Below, piece by piece: positions 11,691 to 22,974 of a stretch of 64,000 bases of DNA; the stretch's first letter is position 1, and the number at the start of each line of letters is the position of its first letter. Both the position numbers and the translations under genes were made by a program. The stretch is from Pictodentalium vernedei (Eukaryota; Mollusca; Scaphopoda; Dentaliida; Dentaliidae): NCBI GenBank assembly GCA_031216915.1, contig CM062292.1, positions 3,840,457 to 3,904,456 on the forward strand, written 5' to 3'. The notes under the pieces are model-generated. The model was not told the DNA's origin and ran no database searches. It saw nothing but the letters and a program-made list of their open reading frames with translations.

Positions 11691-12775
11691 CAAAAGGTAT
11701 CCTCAAGACGTATCCTCAAAAGGTATCCTCAAGACGTATCCTCAAGGCGTATCCTCAAAAGGTATCTTCAAGACGTATCCGCAGGGCGTAACCTCAAAAG
11801 GTATCCTCAAGATGTAGCCTCAGGGTGTATCATCAGAAGGTATCCTCAAGATGTATCCTCAAGACGTATCCTCAAAAGGTATCCCCAAGACGTATCCTCA
11901 AGATGTATCCTCAAAAGGTCTACACAAGACGTATCCTCAGGACGTAGTCTCAAACGGTATCTTCGAGACGTATCCTCTGGGCGTATCCTCAAAAGGTATC
12001 CTCAAGATGTATCCTCAAGACGTATCCTCAAAAGGTATCCTCAAGATGTATCCTCAAGACGTATCCTCAAAAGGTGTCCTCAAGACGTATCCTCAGGGCG
12101 TATCCTCAAATCGTATCTTCAATATGTATCCTCTGGGCGTATCCCCAAAAGGTCTCCTCAAGACGTGTCCTCAAGACGTATCCTCAAAAGGTATCCTCAA
12201 TACGTATTCTCAAGACGTATCCTAATAAGATAGCCTCAAGACGTATCCTCAAGTAGTATCCTCAAAAGATATCTCCAAGACGTATCCTCAAGACGTATCC
12301 TCAAGACGCATCCTCAGAAAGTGTCCTCTAGACGTATCCTCAAAAGGTATCCTCAAGACGTATCCTCAAGACGTCTCCTCAAAAGGTATCCTCAAGACGT
12401 ATCCTGAAAAAGGTATCCTCAAGACGTATCCTCAAAATGTATCCTCAAGGCATCTCCTCAAAAGGAATCCTCAAGACGTATCCTCAAGACGTATCGTCAA
12501 AAGGTATCCTCAAGATGTATCTTCAAAAGGTATCCTCAAGACGTATCCTCGATACGTATCCTCAAAAGGTATCCCCAAGACGTATCCTCAAGACGTATCC
12601 TGAAAAGGTATCCCCAAGACGTATCCTCAAAAGGTATTCTCAAGACGTATCCTCAAAAGGTATCCTCAAGACGTATCCTCAAAATGCATCCTCAAGACGT
12701 ATCCTGAAAAGGTATCCTCAAGACGTATCCTGAAAAGGTGTCCTCAAGACGTATCCTCAAGATGTATCCTCAAGA
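11685..12775. repeat. 13-bp satellite array (26-bp dimer)
   Basis: About 80 units alternate GTATCCTCAAGAC and GTATCCTCAAAAG. Because 13 is not a multiple of three and the unit lacks stops in the favoured phases, overlapping arginine/serine-rich frames stay open for up to 188 codons. They are by-products of the repeat. Confidence 0.93.
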
Positions 12776-13838
12776 AGTCTGCTCAAAGGTATGGTCAAGA
12801 AGTACAAGTAGTAGTCAGCATGGCATATGTATCCTCGAATACGAAGTTGATTCGTAGAAAAGTATGTGGAGTCGCTCGTTCGAGTAATTGCTCTACATCT
12901 CATTTTCTCGATAGGATTCGAATGATGTGATCGAATCCTGTTCAGGCCACAAATCGATAATTTATTTGCTCGATGAAATTCGAGTCGTTCGAGTAACACA
13001 TTTTCTTTTTCGATTGTTTTTTTTTTTGTCTCATTTTTGTTCGCGAATCATTGAGGCCTCCGTTATACATACGGGAGATAACTCTGTGTGGGTAGGTACA
13101 GAACACTGGAAACGAGCAAGCTGACTGATGATTATACGGTTTGGACAAGGGCAGATGTCGTAACTCGAGTAGTTACGACTACATAATGCTCTGGTTAGCG
13201 TATCTAGAATAACATATGTTACAAGTAGAAACCGGGAATTAATTAGAAAACCGAACTAGTAAAATAATTGCCGGGCCGTTTGTGGTAATTCTAGAAGTGG
13301 ATTTCGGTTAAATCCAAATCTCAAAAGTACACTGATACAAAGGAACACGCTTATTATTGGATAAAGGGGGAGAGGTATACGGGAATGTGTTCCAAATAAA
13401 GTAATTTTGGGTCGATTGTGGTGATTTGGGGTGAATGTCGGACCTATTTCGGTAAACAGATTTACTGCCGTTGAATCAAACACACCTTCCGAACACGCCC
13501 CGTTCTGTTAGCGGGTTTTGGGTCACATAGCAATCAAGATACCATAGGAACTAAGATGGCAACCTCCTGTGTATAAAATAGACGGCAGAAACATTATCAC
13601 CTTAGCAACACGCACTGTGCATGTCCACTGACACCACGTACCACTATGGGAATGGCGACGCGAGTTACCATGACAATCAAACATAACGCAACTAGGTCAC
13701 GCGACTCTGATGTCATATGAGCACACCCATTCGAACACCGCGAATTGGGACGTCCAGTCCCTGACATACTACTTGGAGGACATGACTTCGGGCTTTCGCA
13801 ATTTGAAATAATCTCACGCAGTTTTCAGTTTATCGAGA
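12776..13838. other. No recognisable gene
   Basis: The first 250 bp contain many TTCGA/TCGAA steps, as seen in the hAT-like element near 41 kb, but I cannot find paired termini. The rest is unremarkable. Confidence 0.35.
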
Positions 13839-13935
13839 ATTTTGAAAGAAAAGTGTAAATGTTTACATATTTTGAAAGAAAAGTGTAAATGTTTACATAT
13901 TTTGAAAGAAAAGTGTAAATGTTTACATATTTTTA
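13839..13935. repeat. 30-bp direct repeat, three identical units
   Basis: Three identical tandem copies of a unit containing TTTTGAAAGAAAAGTGTAAA, followed by a partial fourth. The identity suggests a young expansion. Confidence 0.9.
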
Positions 13936-14935
13936 CATGTTCAATACAATTCCGGCGAGTCGATGAATATAGAATCGGAAACACTAACTCGGAAACACTG
14001 TTATCACTAGAAACGCGTGTAATCAAAGGAACGATTTCCTGGTCAGTCTAACTATTGCAAATAAGCAAGTAGCGTTTCAGTAGCTTTTTGAGCAGGAGCG
14101 TGTGCGTATGGAGGGGGAGTATATGCAGCAGTTTGATATTGGGGACTCTCTCATAAAATGACAACCATACCCAGATATCCATACGTGGTGTCTTTGTGAC
14201 ATGGAAGAAATATAATTCACAAACTATGGTTGGGACTATTATATGCAGCTCGAAAAAAGGTCACACATTTGGTTCCATTTTCAACACATTTCCGGTTCGA
14301 AAAAGTAATAAATATTATTGGTAAAAAAATGTGCATTTCCCCGAATTTAAACGCCGAACAAGAAGCAAATCATACGAAGGAATCTTTCGTCAGAGAAAAT
14401 AGCCTGTCACTATTCCTGCTCTCTCTCAACTAGTTTTGTCAAGAAACGGGAGTTTGTGAAAAAAGGAAGCATTTATTGACAACTTGTTAATGCAATATGT
14501 GAACCTTTTAGAGCTTGTTACTGCAAAATGTACACGCTGATGTTTCATTGATCTACTTTATTCACACATACTAAAGACACTATTTCCGTGTCTCGGAGCA
14601 AAATAGTTTCTCAGTACAGAGATATTTAACAGTGAAAACTAAGTGAAGTGACTGACATGAAATATTCAGTACTATTGTGTTGCTGAAGTACTTTGTCTTT
14701 AGACAAATAAATATGTTTTCGAAAATAAATAGAATCATACATTCGAAACGTCTGCACTTAGTACTGCCCAGAGCAAAAGTTTTTCAGGAACGATGAACAT
14801 TATGTTGTTCCATTTATTTATTTATTGAGGTGATCAAGTTAGTTTGAATGTACAAACGGTAAGCTTTGTCCATTCCTCAAAGTCGAAATAGCAATCAATA
14901 ATCTCGCACTTGGTGTATATTAGCTCGTTTCTTAA
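13936..14935. other. No recognisable feature
   Basis: AT-rich sequence with one 67-codon frame of no recognisable family. There are short TTTATTTATT runs but no attached SINE body. Confidence 0.4.
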
Positions 14936-15160
14936 CCCTTTTAACCTTTTTAGTATCATCTAACTCAGTATGATGGCAGCAAGTGGAAGAGACCATATTC
15001 GTTATTTGCTGGTGGACCAATTAATATTGTCAACCTCTGGGTTTCCCGTTAAAAATATTGATTGGCCTATCCCACACATTCATTGAGCAGCCACACTACG
15101 TAATTACATTACAACGTATCTAGGACGTGGATGGGAAAACAGCCTTTCGGGTCTAAAGTG
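14936..15160 (+). mobile_element. MITE family C, diverged copy
   Basis: TTAA followed by CCCTTT marks the left end. Inside are AGACCATATTCGTTATTTG, GGTGGACCAATTAATATT and a diverged second arm TATTGATTGGCCTATCCC. The right end keeps GGGTCTAAAGTG before TTGA, a decayed TTAA. Confidence 0.75.
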
Positions 15161-15519
15161 TTGACACAACTACAATACGCAGGCGCGTAGCCAGGGGTGA
15201 TGCGAGCACTGCGAACGCACCTCTTCACAAAATTTGAGCTCCACTTGATCTTCCATTTTTAGATTACAAGTCTTTTTTAAACATAAATGTTCTTGTTTTT
15301 CTGCAGTATCTTAGAAATACCCAGGCTCTACTCTGGCGCTTTTAATATAGCTTCGGCTATAACTAGTTGCATGCTGCTGGTATTGCAGGCCCTGTATGTT
15401 ACACATAGCTTACCCTTGTTAATTTTTGCCTGAAGCACATATTAACAGAATTGAATACATTGGCATAATTAATTATATGCCAGCCTGTGAATTATCGCAA
15501 ATTATCTAAAAGATATTTC

Positions 15520-16055
15520 TCGATAGGCTTCCTAAATGACGTCACGCTACGTCACATTACGTCGTCTTGATAGAATTGATCTTTGTCATTGTTTTGAAAC
15601 GTACGCATTTCTCGTCGAATTGGGCTGAATATTGTGCAACGAAATGTCTCGTAGCATATAATAAAAAAGAAAATCAATTTTAGTCAATATCTGGAATTAT
15701 CTCATCAGTGTGGACTTGGAAGTTTTATTTCTTTTTTCAAGAGCGCTTGCGCGAGTGAAAAATAATACTTTCAGGACGACACGATGAATTTGTTCAGTAG
15801 CTTCCTAAATGATGTTACACCTCGGTGCACGACGTCGCCTTGAAACTTCGCCTTGAAAGAACGATCAGCAGCTTTTTGTTATTGTCTTGAAACTCTTTGC
15901 AGTCTAATTGTGCTGAATATTGCGCAGTACAATGTAGCGTATAATAAAAATAAAATCTACGCTGTTTTAGTGGATATCGGGAATTATATGATTCACTTGT
16001 GCAAGCCCTCGTGAAAAAATAAAACTTTCAGGTCCATATTCATGCGATAATTCCG
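15520..16055. repeat. Diverged tandem duplication, about 273-bp period
   Basis: Two neighbouring segments share, in order, GCTTCCTAAATGA, TTGTCATTGTTTTGAAAC, TGCTGAATATTG, GGAATTAT and AAAATAAAACTTTCAGG with many differences. Each ends near a GAAAAATAA motif. Function unknown. An inverted pair (CTGTTTTAGT against ACTAAAACAG) lies at its right end. Confidence 0.6.
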
Positions 16056-16088
16056 GATATTTACTAAAACAGCGCAGGTATCTCTATA

Positions 16089-16399
16089 CAGTTAAAACTA
16101 GGAGTCCTGTCATGAAATGCGCACAAATAGCACGTCGATCTGCGCGTTAATATACGCATTATAACCACGGTAAGGCTATCAAATCTGTACATATGGCCTG
16201 TGCACAAGCAATGTTTCAGCCAATGGACCTCCGGGTTACCCGGAGGTCCATTGGCTGAAACATTGCCTGTGTTTGCTATGATTCCAGGAGAACCTGCCGT
16301 GCTTTGGATGCCATTCGATATGGCAATAGCTCGCAATTCCTACACGCAATTAAGCCTAGATAAGCGCCCAGTTCATGACAGGCCTTCTAGTTTTAACTG
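16089..16399 (+). mobile_element. MITE family A
   Basis: TA-flanked, with CAGTTAAAACTAGGAGTCCT termini and a perfect central palindrome around CCTCCGGGTTACCCGGAGG. Open frames across it on both strands are by-products of the palindrome. Confidence 0.9.
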
Positions 16400-16699
16400 T
16401 ATATCTGTAAAACAAAATATACCAAGAGACTGTATCGAACTATTTTGTGTGTAATTTGTCACCTACAAAAGTGCAAAAGGCCTCATATTTTAGATCCTAA
16501 ATTCACATAATATTTTCCCAGATATCAGAGCTGCATTTGATACTCATTTTAAAAAAAAAATTTCCGTCGGGGAGGATCATGTGACGCCGGGGTGACCATG
16601 GTTTGATCGTCGATCGTCAATGAGTGTTCCAAATTAACAAAATGCCTAGCTATGTGCCTGAGACGACATTGCAATGCATGCGATTTATTTAATAGGAAC

Positions 16700-16985
16700 A
16701 TTTTCATTTTGGAGGCTTCAAAACATAGCAAACGAAACGAACTCGTTCCAAAGAGGGGAATAAGGATAATATATATTTTGAAGGTTGGAGAACAATAAAT
16801 GGCGTTTTTTTGGCGAATGTCGCTCTGCGTTTATTATACAGAGTGTTTCATTAATTCAATTTAATGATTATTCCTGCAATTAATTTTAGTAATATAATAT
16901 TGCGTTCGTGGCAAAATTGTACCGTAGAAATATTGCCCACCCGTGGAAGTGAGCATTCCACGACTTCTGTTCTGTAAACCAAGAT
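16700..16985. mobile_element. Remnants of MITE families D and E
   Basis: The left part keeps AAACATAG...CGAACTCGTTCCAAAGAGGGG and ATGGCG, a worn family-D core. The right part, from about 16838, keeps TTCATTAATTCAATTTAATGATTATTCCTGCAATTAAT broken by substitutions, then ATATTGCCCACCCGTGGAAG, the signature of one half of family E. Confidence 0.5.
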
Positions 16986-17062
16986 AATGGAAATTACAGG
17001 CTGCAAATCGACACGTGAAACATCCAGATATCACAAATATTGCTGAATCAAGAATGATTTAA

Positions 17063-17219
17063 TCCTTCCAATCCGAGCGGATGGCTGTTCAGTAAATGTG
17101 TGGGGTAGACCAATCAATATTTTCAACATGCATCCAGGTCTACCCCAAATAATGAATATAAACTCTTCTATTTGCTGCCATTGAACTGGCATGGAAGATT
17201 CCACTAGAATTCAAAGGGT
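17063..17219 (-). mobile_element. MITE family C, short copy
   Basis: TTAA borders both sides. The inner sequence has ATGGCTGTTCAGTAAATG, GGGGTAGACCAATCAATATT and the closing CCCAAATAATGAATATAAAC. The hairpin is shortened relative to the longer copies. Confidence 0.8.
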
Positions 17220-17394
17220 TAACCCGTCTAAAGTACAAAACAATATTAACTGCAATTAGGCCACAGGACTAATATGTATGAAGATATTCATTGGGATTAT
17301 GTGACATGGTTGCCGTTTTTAAGTGTCCGTTCGTGGTCCTGTTCCATCTTGTACTATAAGGTAGACCATTCCAATATACAAGGTAAGATTGACA

Positions 17395-17597
17395 TCCGCT
17401 TTTCCGGCCAGGAATATGATACGTCATAACATCATTATATAGGGTGGCTGTTCAGTAAATGTATGGAGTTGACCAATCAATATTTTCAACGTGCAGCCCC
17501 GAGGCTGCACGTTGAAAATATTGATTGGTCTACCCCAAATAATGAATATGAACCCTTCTATTTGCTGCCATTGAACTGTAATGGAAGATACCACTAG
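17395..17597 (-). mobile_element. MITE family C with hairpin
   Basis: The stem GACCAATCAATATTTTCAAC...GTGCAGCC and its complement are nearly perfect. It is flanked by GGCCAGGAATATGATACG on one side and TTTGCTGCCATTGAACTG on the other. It lies within 200 bp of another family-C copy in the same orientation. Confidence 0.8.
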
Positions 17598-19887
17598 CAA
17601 ACAACTTATCAGATTCACTGTGTTCTTTCTCCGACGGTTGAGCTTTGGGTACTGTGGGGGAGAAAACACCATTGTTCGCTTCTGTCATAGTAGAGTAATG
17701 AACGTACTGTCTGGGCGCCGAGTTCCTTTTGATGACATTAGCAATCGTATTCATAAGGGAGTAAACGTCATCTTACGAGTGCTAAATGCAACCCACCCTC
17801 CGTACTTGACATGTGTTTCCTGTAATGATGTTTCTTCAAAAGGGAGGCAAAAAACAAGTCCCTGATTTGCATTGTCTGTGGAAATGGTGTTCTATCCTTG
17901 CACTATGTGATATTTTTCAAGAATTAATTATAGACTGTTTGTTGCTGCTTGTAGTATGACGGGATTTTGTGGATTGATTAATGGGAACATAGGGAATTAC
18001 ACACGCTATCGAAGATTTTCCCAATTGTCCTTGCCACCAAAGCATATAAAGATTAAAGTGACAGCTTCGAAGATGTTTCTTTATATTTCTCCGTGATGAC
18101 AAATAATTAAAACCTACACATTATTTTGTTGACTCAAGCAGTGAATTATGAACTAAGCAAAACTATATTTGCCATGTGCAAATGATTATTGATCATGCAG
18201 CTTAACAGTGAATGAATCATTACATAACAAATAAAGTATGTATTGATATTGTCTAAACGCGGGGTGTCTTGTATCAAATATCCTGCAACGGTTTTAACAT
18301 TTTCCATGCCGATTTCATATTCCAGATAGATGATATGGAATGAGTGTTTTGGTCATACTCTAAAAATATTTGGAGACGAGTTTCATAAAAAGAGTATGAA
18401 CAAAACTCGAATTTTATATTCTTTTCATCACATGGCACCAGAGTTACCCAAGACACATCTTTTAGATAGAAAAGAATGGTAAAATAATGGAATTTCACCT
18501 TGAACATTATTTATTTGACTTTGACCCGCCACGGCTGCCCACAGTAATATGTCATACGCGCGATAAACTATAGTTCCACAATTCGGCATTATAAATACTA
18601 ATTGTCACGCAGTTATACATTTCTTGTCATTGGTGTTTTAGTGAATGTTCAGAACAAATAAAATCAGACATCGTGGCTTTGTTGATGTGTTGAAGAAGTT
18701 CTATTTGCACGCGCATTAATTTAACTCAAATCTTTTCTACACTCTAAAAGCGTTCTTTGAAATTGACCAATCAAAGCAACTGAATGTATTGTGAAGTACC
18801 AATTTATATTTATTGGAAATATGAACGGTAATAAACCGAAAAAAATGGAAAAGTCTTACTATAAAATAATTTTATTACCTGGCATCTATAATTAACTAAT
18901 TATTAATTAGACAATTATTCTAATTGTATCCCGGAAAGTTTGAGGCAACCACTATATGAAAGTCACACATGAGGTACAACCTGGGGTACATCCATGCATT
19001 CTTCCTATATTCTCGTGACACTTCTCGCGGTCATGTAACATTTACGTCTATAGTGTCTGAACATCATTTTAGCGTCACTTTACTTTAAAAATGGAGTCGT
19101 GCGAACCGGAAATTTCCGGGCAGAATTGAATCACGAAAATAAAAACAAATACAAGGTAATCGAATTCGAACCGAATTGGAAAATGACAACACTGCTTATT
19201 ACTGCTTATTACTGATCGACACCGTGTTGGAGGAACCGAACCACATTTATTATTTCGCTGTAAATCTACGCTTCCACTTTTTTATTTAAAATTCAACTTA
19301 ACTTGCATCCCAAAACTAGAAGAAATCGTTTGTATAAGCCCCCTTCCGATTCCTTATGGGATAAATTCAATTTCCGGTAAACACCCACTATGACAAATAT
19401 GCATTGTTATTACACATAAAAAATATTGTTGCTGAAATTAAAAACTGTGATCACTTTCAACCCAATGTAAACTGAAAAATGGGGAAACGGGCTTTATGTA
19501 ACGGATTGTTAGATTGTTGCGAACCGATTGTAAACTCGACCTCGAATGTGATACAAATTACATGACATGCACATGGTCGTGATAATGTATATGTATATGT
19601 ATCTCTATGGAAATAATTACAGGGAATCCGGTAATTATTACCGGGAAAATGCAAAGTTATAGTGCTGGCCTACAGAGAATTAATAGATGTGGTTTGGTTC
19701 CAATTAGCGCGTCGATTCCCCACAGGGATGATAGCAGACTGCAGTTATTATTTTATCACCAATACCCCGTGTATAGACATCTTATAATAAGACAAACATG
19801 GGACAAAATTATGCCTTCGACCGAACTATCGGCCCACCGAGTGCAGTGTGTTAAAATCAAATCACTTCTACCCAGAAACGTGTTCTA
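17598..19887. other. Long stretch without a recognisable gene
   Basis: AT-rich. Around 18290-18430 there are segments (GATATGGAATGAGTGTTTT, GAGACGAGTTTCATAAA) resembling the hairpin element inserted at about 44.9 kb, so a decayed relative may lie there. Elsewhere I see no domain, exon or complete transposon terminus. Confidence 0.4.
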
Positions 19888-20143
19888 TAGTACGTGGAGA
19901 GTGGATTGTAACTAAATCACCCGCGGAGTGGAGTTATCACCCAGGCTATAACTTTCAAATTTTGCACATATCCACAAAAACACAAGCAATGTTTCAGCCA
20001 ATGGACCTCCGGGTTTAACCCGGAGGTCCATTGGCTGAAATTTTGCTGGTGCTGGTTATGCTTTGCAACAAAATTGCAATTATTCCTTGGGTGGAATCTC
20101 CACTCTGCGGGTGATTTAGTGATAATACACTCTCCACGTACTG
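19888..20143 (+). mobile_element. MITE family B (TA-flanked, shares core with family A)
   Basis: Long terminal inverted repeats of about 46 bp begin (C)AGTACGTGGAGAGTG and contain CTAAATCACCCGCGGAGTGG. TA lies on both sides; the first base of the left terminus is altered. The centre is the same palindrome as in family A, GTTTCAGCCAATGGACCTCC and its complement. Confidence 0.9.
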
Positions 20144-20145
20144 TA

Positions 20146-20486
20146 TATAACAGATTCAATCGCCCATTTAAGTTACAACCAAATGGAGACTATATGTGGC
20201 AGATTCAGTCACCCATTTTAGTTACAACCAAATGGAGGCTCTATATGACAGATTCGATCACTCATTTAAGTTACAACACAATGGAGGCTCTTTGTGACAG
20301 ATACAATCACCCATTTAAGTTACAACAAAATGGAGGTTCTATGTGACAGATTCAATCACCCATTTATGTTACAAAATGGAGGCTCTATGTGACAGATTAA
20401 ATCACCTCACTCATTTAAGTTATAACCAAATGGAGGCTCTATATCACTGATTCAATAACTAATTTAAGTTACAACCAAATGAGGCT
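20146..20486. repeat. About 49-bp tandem repeat, seven diverged units
   Basis: Units contain CAGATTCAATCACCCATTTA, AGTTACAACCAAATGG and AGGCTCTATATGA. The array starts directly at the right end of the neighbouring family-B MITE. Confidence 0.88.
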
Positions 20487-21568
20487 CTTGAAGATTTTCA
20501 GTTCAATGTTTGTCATTTACGAGCACAATAGTTCCATTCCTGCTGTGGATAAGCTTTGAACTGTCAACGTGGCTTACATTTGTGGGTGTGTGTGTGTGGG
20601 GGGGGGGGGGAGGGAGGGGGGGAGCAAATATATGATCCCCAGCAGCAGAGTTTTAAAACCGATGGAGTTGTGCCTAAACGGCAACCTTCTAAGTGGAACA
20701 ATTAATTATAAATTCCAGTTTGGTCAATGGTTACTTCAGTTGTGCTGTCCACTCTCTGCGACACTGTAATAACGCGGTGTTTCAAATTACCCGAAGTTAA
20801 AACAAGCTAAAGCACCTTGTTTCACACCACGGACGATATGATCCTGGACGCCCACCTGGAAAACTCAGCTGCCCAGGGTACCCGCCTTTCCAGTCTTGTT
20901 CAAAGAACTTATCATCCAAGTCACTCACTCGCCTCAGCCTCACACATAATTGTATCCTGACCCTCCTCATCCCATACAATTCCGTTTATGGTAATTAAAA
21001 ACTCTCTATCTTATGAAATCGTCAGTGTGATCACATGAACTGCCGGAACGGTCTGGAAAGTGCAAACTTTTTGTCATGTCAATTGTTAACTTACAGAATA
21101 ACGTGTTTTTCTTCTTGTTTTTATTTTATTTTAATTGTTTTATAGTTATCAAGTAGCTTAATGGACTTCTCCATCAAATACTTAACATTTATTTATCCTA
21201 TGAAACATACTTCTCAAAGTGAAGCCACACAGTGTAGTTCGAACTGTAGAAAATCATATTGAAATGAAAAATTAATATCCGGTTCAGAATCAATTAGAAA
21301 ATAAATACATCTAAGGTTTTTCATTGGACAGAAACAAACACTATCTCATGAGTGGACAGGGGGGACGTTTGGGGAGGGGGCAGGCGTGGGTGTGCCCCAT
21401 TATTTTGTGTTATGCTTTCAATGACGTACAACAAAGCTTGATATTTATCGAGTAAGTTGGGTAGAGGGATATCTATTTTTAGCGTTTTCGCAAAAGAGAA
21501 CATGCAAAACAGATTATCAGATTTGGAATTGCGTTCGTAAATATAACTTCTTTTGTTATTTTTTTCAG
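20487..21568. other. Non-coding sequence upstream of the receptor exon
   Basis: Presumably intron of the receptor gene, since the next exon begins in mid-protein. It has a G-rich run near 20597 and short low-complexity tracts. The exon for transmembrane helices 1-2 was not found here. It ends in a polypyrimidine tract and CAG acceptor. Confidence 0.5.
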
Positions 21569-22080
21569 GACAGTTCCTGTGCAAACTGGTCAATTTTTCA
21601 CCGGTGTTGTGCATTGTGAGTTCCGTGTATAGCATGGTGGCCGTCTCCGTCGAAAGACACAAGGCAGTGGTTCACAACAGTCAAATGTCTAGAAAAGCCT
21701 GTTATGTCGTCATTGTATGCATATGGATAGCTGCTTGGTTGTTTAGTATACCAACGATTGTCGAGTTCAGTGAACACGACGAGCCAGGAGAAGGAAATGA
21801 TACGTTTGTATCGTGTGGAAGTGGTTTAGTTCCACCCGCTCTGTCGTTGTTTAATGGAATCTTTCTTGCGTCAGTTACGTACCTGATCCCGTTAGTGATA
21901 ATACTGACCAACTATATTGGAGTGGCAGTGTTTCTATCAAAGTTCGACAACGACAAGACAAAGGTTGTACAAAGATCTGTTGTATCAAAAAACAGAATGA
22001 GAATAATCAAAATGATGATGATTGTTGGTGTATTATTTGCTATATGTTGGCTCCCCTACTTCGTGGTTTTGCTAATTTCA
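21569..22080 (+). CDS. Class A (rhodopsin-type) GPCR, exon for helices 3-6
   Basis: This exon encodes the middle of a seven-helix plasma-membrane receptor that would couple to heterotrimeric G proteins. In order it shows: the helix-3 Cys in GQFLCKLVNF, the end of helix 3 with VERHKAVV in place of the usual (D/E)RY, helix 4 with CIWIAAWLFSIP, an extracellular loop with a Cys (VSCGSG) that could pair with the helix-3 Cys, helix 5 (LIPLVIILTNYIGV), a basic third cytoplasmic loop, and helix 6 with CWLPYF. It is bounded by TTTTTTCAG upstream (phase 1) and GTAAGT downstream (phase 0). The pattern resembles peptide-type receptors, but I cannot name the ligand. Helices 1-2 and the N-terminus must lie outside this window or in an exon I did not recognise. 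Confidence 0.9.
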
Positions 22081-22110
22081 GTAAGTATATACAGTAACAG
22101 TGCCTTTTAA

Positions 22111-22351
22111 CTGGTAGAGTGCTGGAAGCCCATATTTGGGCTTTATTCTGAAGCGCAGGTACCACAGCTTGAAGGCTCATTTTCAGTGGATGTGCTTTGT
22201 ATTATCTTTGAAGTGATATTATTTAGTCTGTAAGGGTTTGCCTTGTTATAATTTATGGGAGAGTGCCAGCTGGCACTCTCTCATAAATTGTAACAAGGCA
22301 ACGACGTGTGTACAAGATTTGATGGCCAAAAATAATTCAGCACTCTACCAG
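22111..22351. mobile_element. MITE family G (TTAA, CTGGTAGAGTGCTG termini)
   Basis: It is flanked by TTAA on both sides with inverted termini CTGGTAGAGTGCTG / CAGCACTCTACCAG. The centre is a palindrome: TTGCCTTGTTATAATTTATG, GGAGAGTGCCAG and complement. It sits 30 bp inside the receptor intron, just clear of the splice donor. Confidence 0.88.
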
Positions 22352-22472
22352 TTAACTCTACCTTTTCGAATAATTAAAATGTTAAATACAGTGTACTTCA
22401 CTTAAATGAATATTCCTTAATTAAATAACCCAGCTAATTGAGTATAATTTCTCAACACAAAACCATTAACTA

Positions 22473-22712
22473 CAGTGCAGTCGCCGTAGACTGGTCGTAA
22501 TCCACGCGTGGCCAGTGATGTCCACGCATACGTTTACCAGGTAATAAAAATCATGAACACAATTTTTATTAATAGAGCTCCGGGTTGTACCCTGTGCTTC
22601 ATTAATTAAAATTTGATTATTATTCCTATGATTAATGTTTGGAATATAATATTATTACGTCCATGAAAATATTGCCCACACGCGGAAAGTAACCAATATG
22701 TTCGCTCCCGTT
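22473..22712 (+). mobile_element. MITE family E
   Basis: The left end is TA followed by CAGTGCAGTCGCCGTAGACTGG. It continues with CACGCGTGG, GTTTACCAGGTAATAAAAATC, the GTGCTTCATTAATTAA core and, at the far side, ATATTGCCCACACGCGG. The right terminus is eroded. Six other copies or halves occur in the window. Confidence 0.75.
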
Positions 22713-22974
22713 CTTTGTTGTTTTGCTGATTTCAGTATAAATTTGCAATGCTTCACGATTTTAATTCTGCCTTTTCGAATGATTATGGAGGGGAGGTAAC
22801 TCGTAGATGTTGGAGAGGCGAGAGAAAACTCCCCAGTCGAAGGCCGTAAGGACCGAGACGGGTTGCTTTCTCTCGTCTATCCACCATCAACGAGTTATTT
22901 ATCCTACTTAAAAACATTTTGCCGTTGGATAGTTCAATAGATGTAAAATATCTGACCGTTAACTGTTGGGTATA

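Noticed and set aside
11667..12733. Arginine/serine-rich open frames of up to 188 codons
   Set aside because: They are produced by the 13-bp repeat, open in several frames at once, with no start context or domain.
16064..16454. Open frames of 84-90 codons on both strands
   Set aside because: They lie on the palindrome of a family-A MITE and read similar peptides in both directions.
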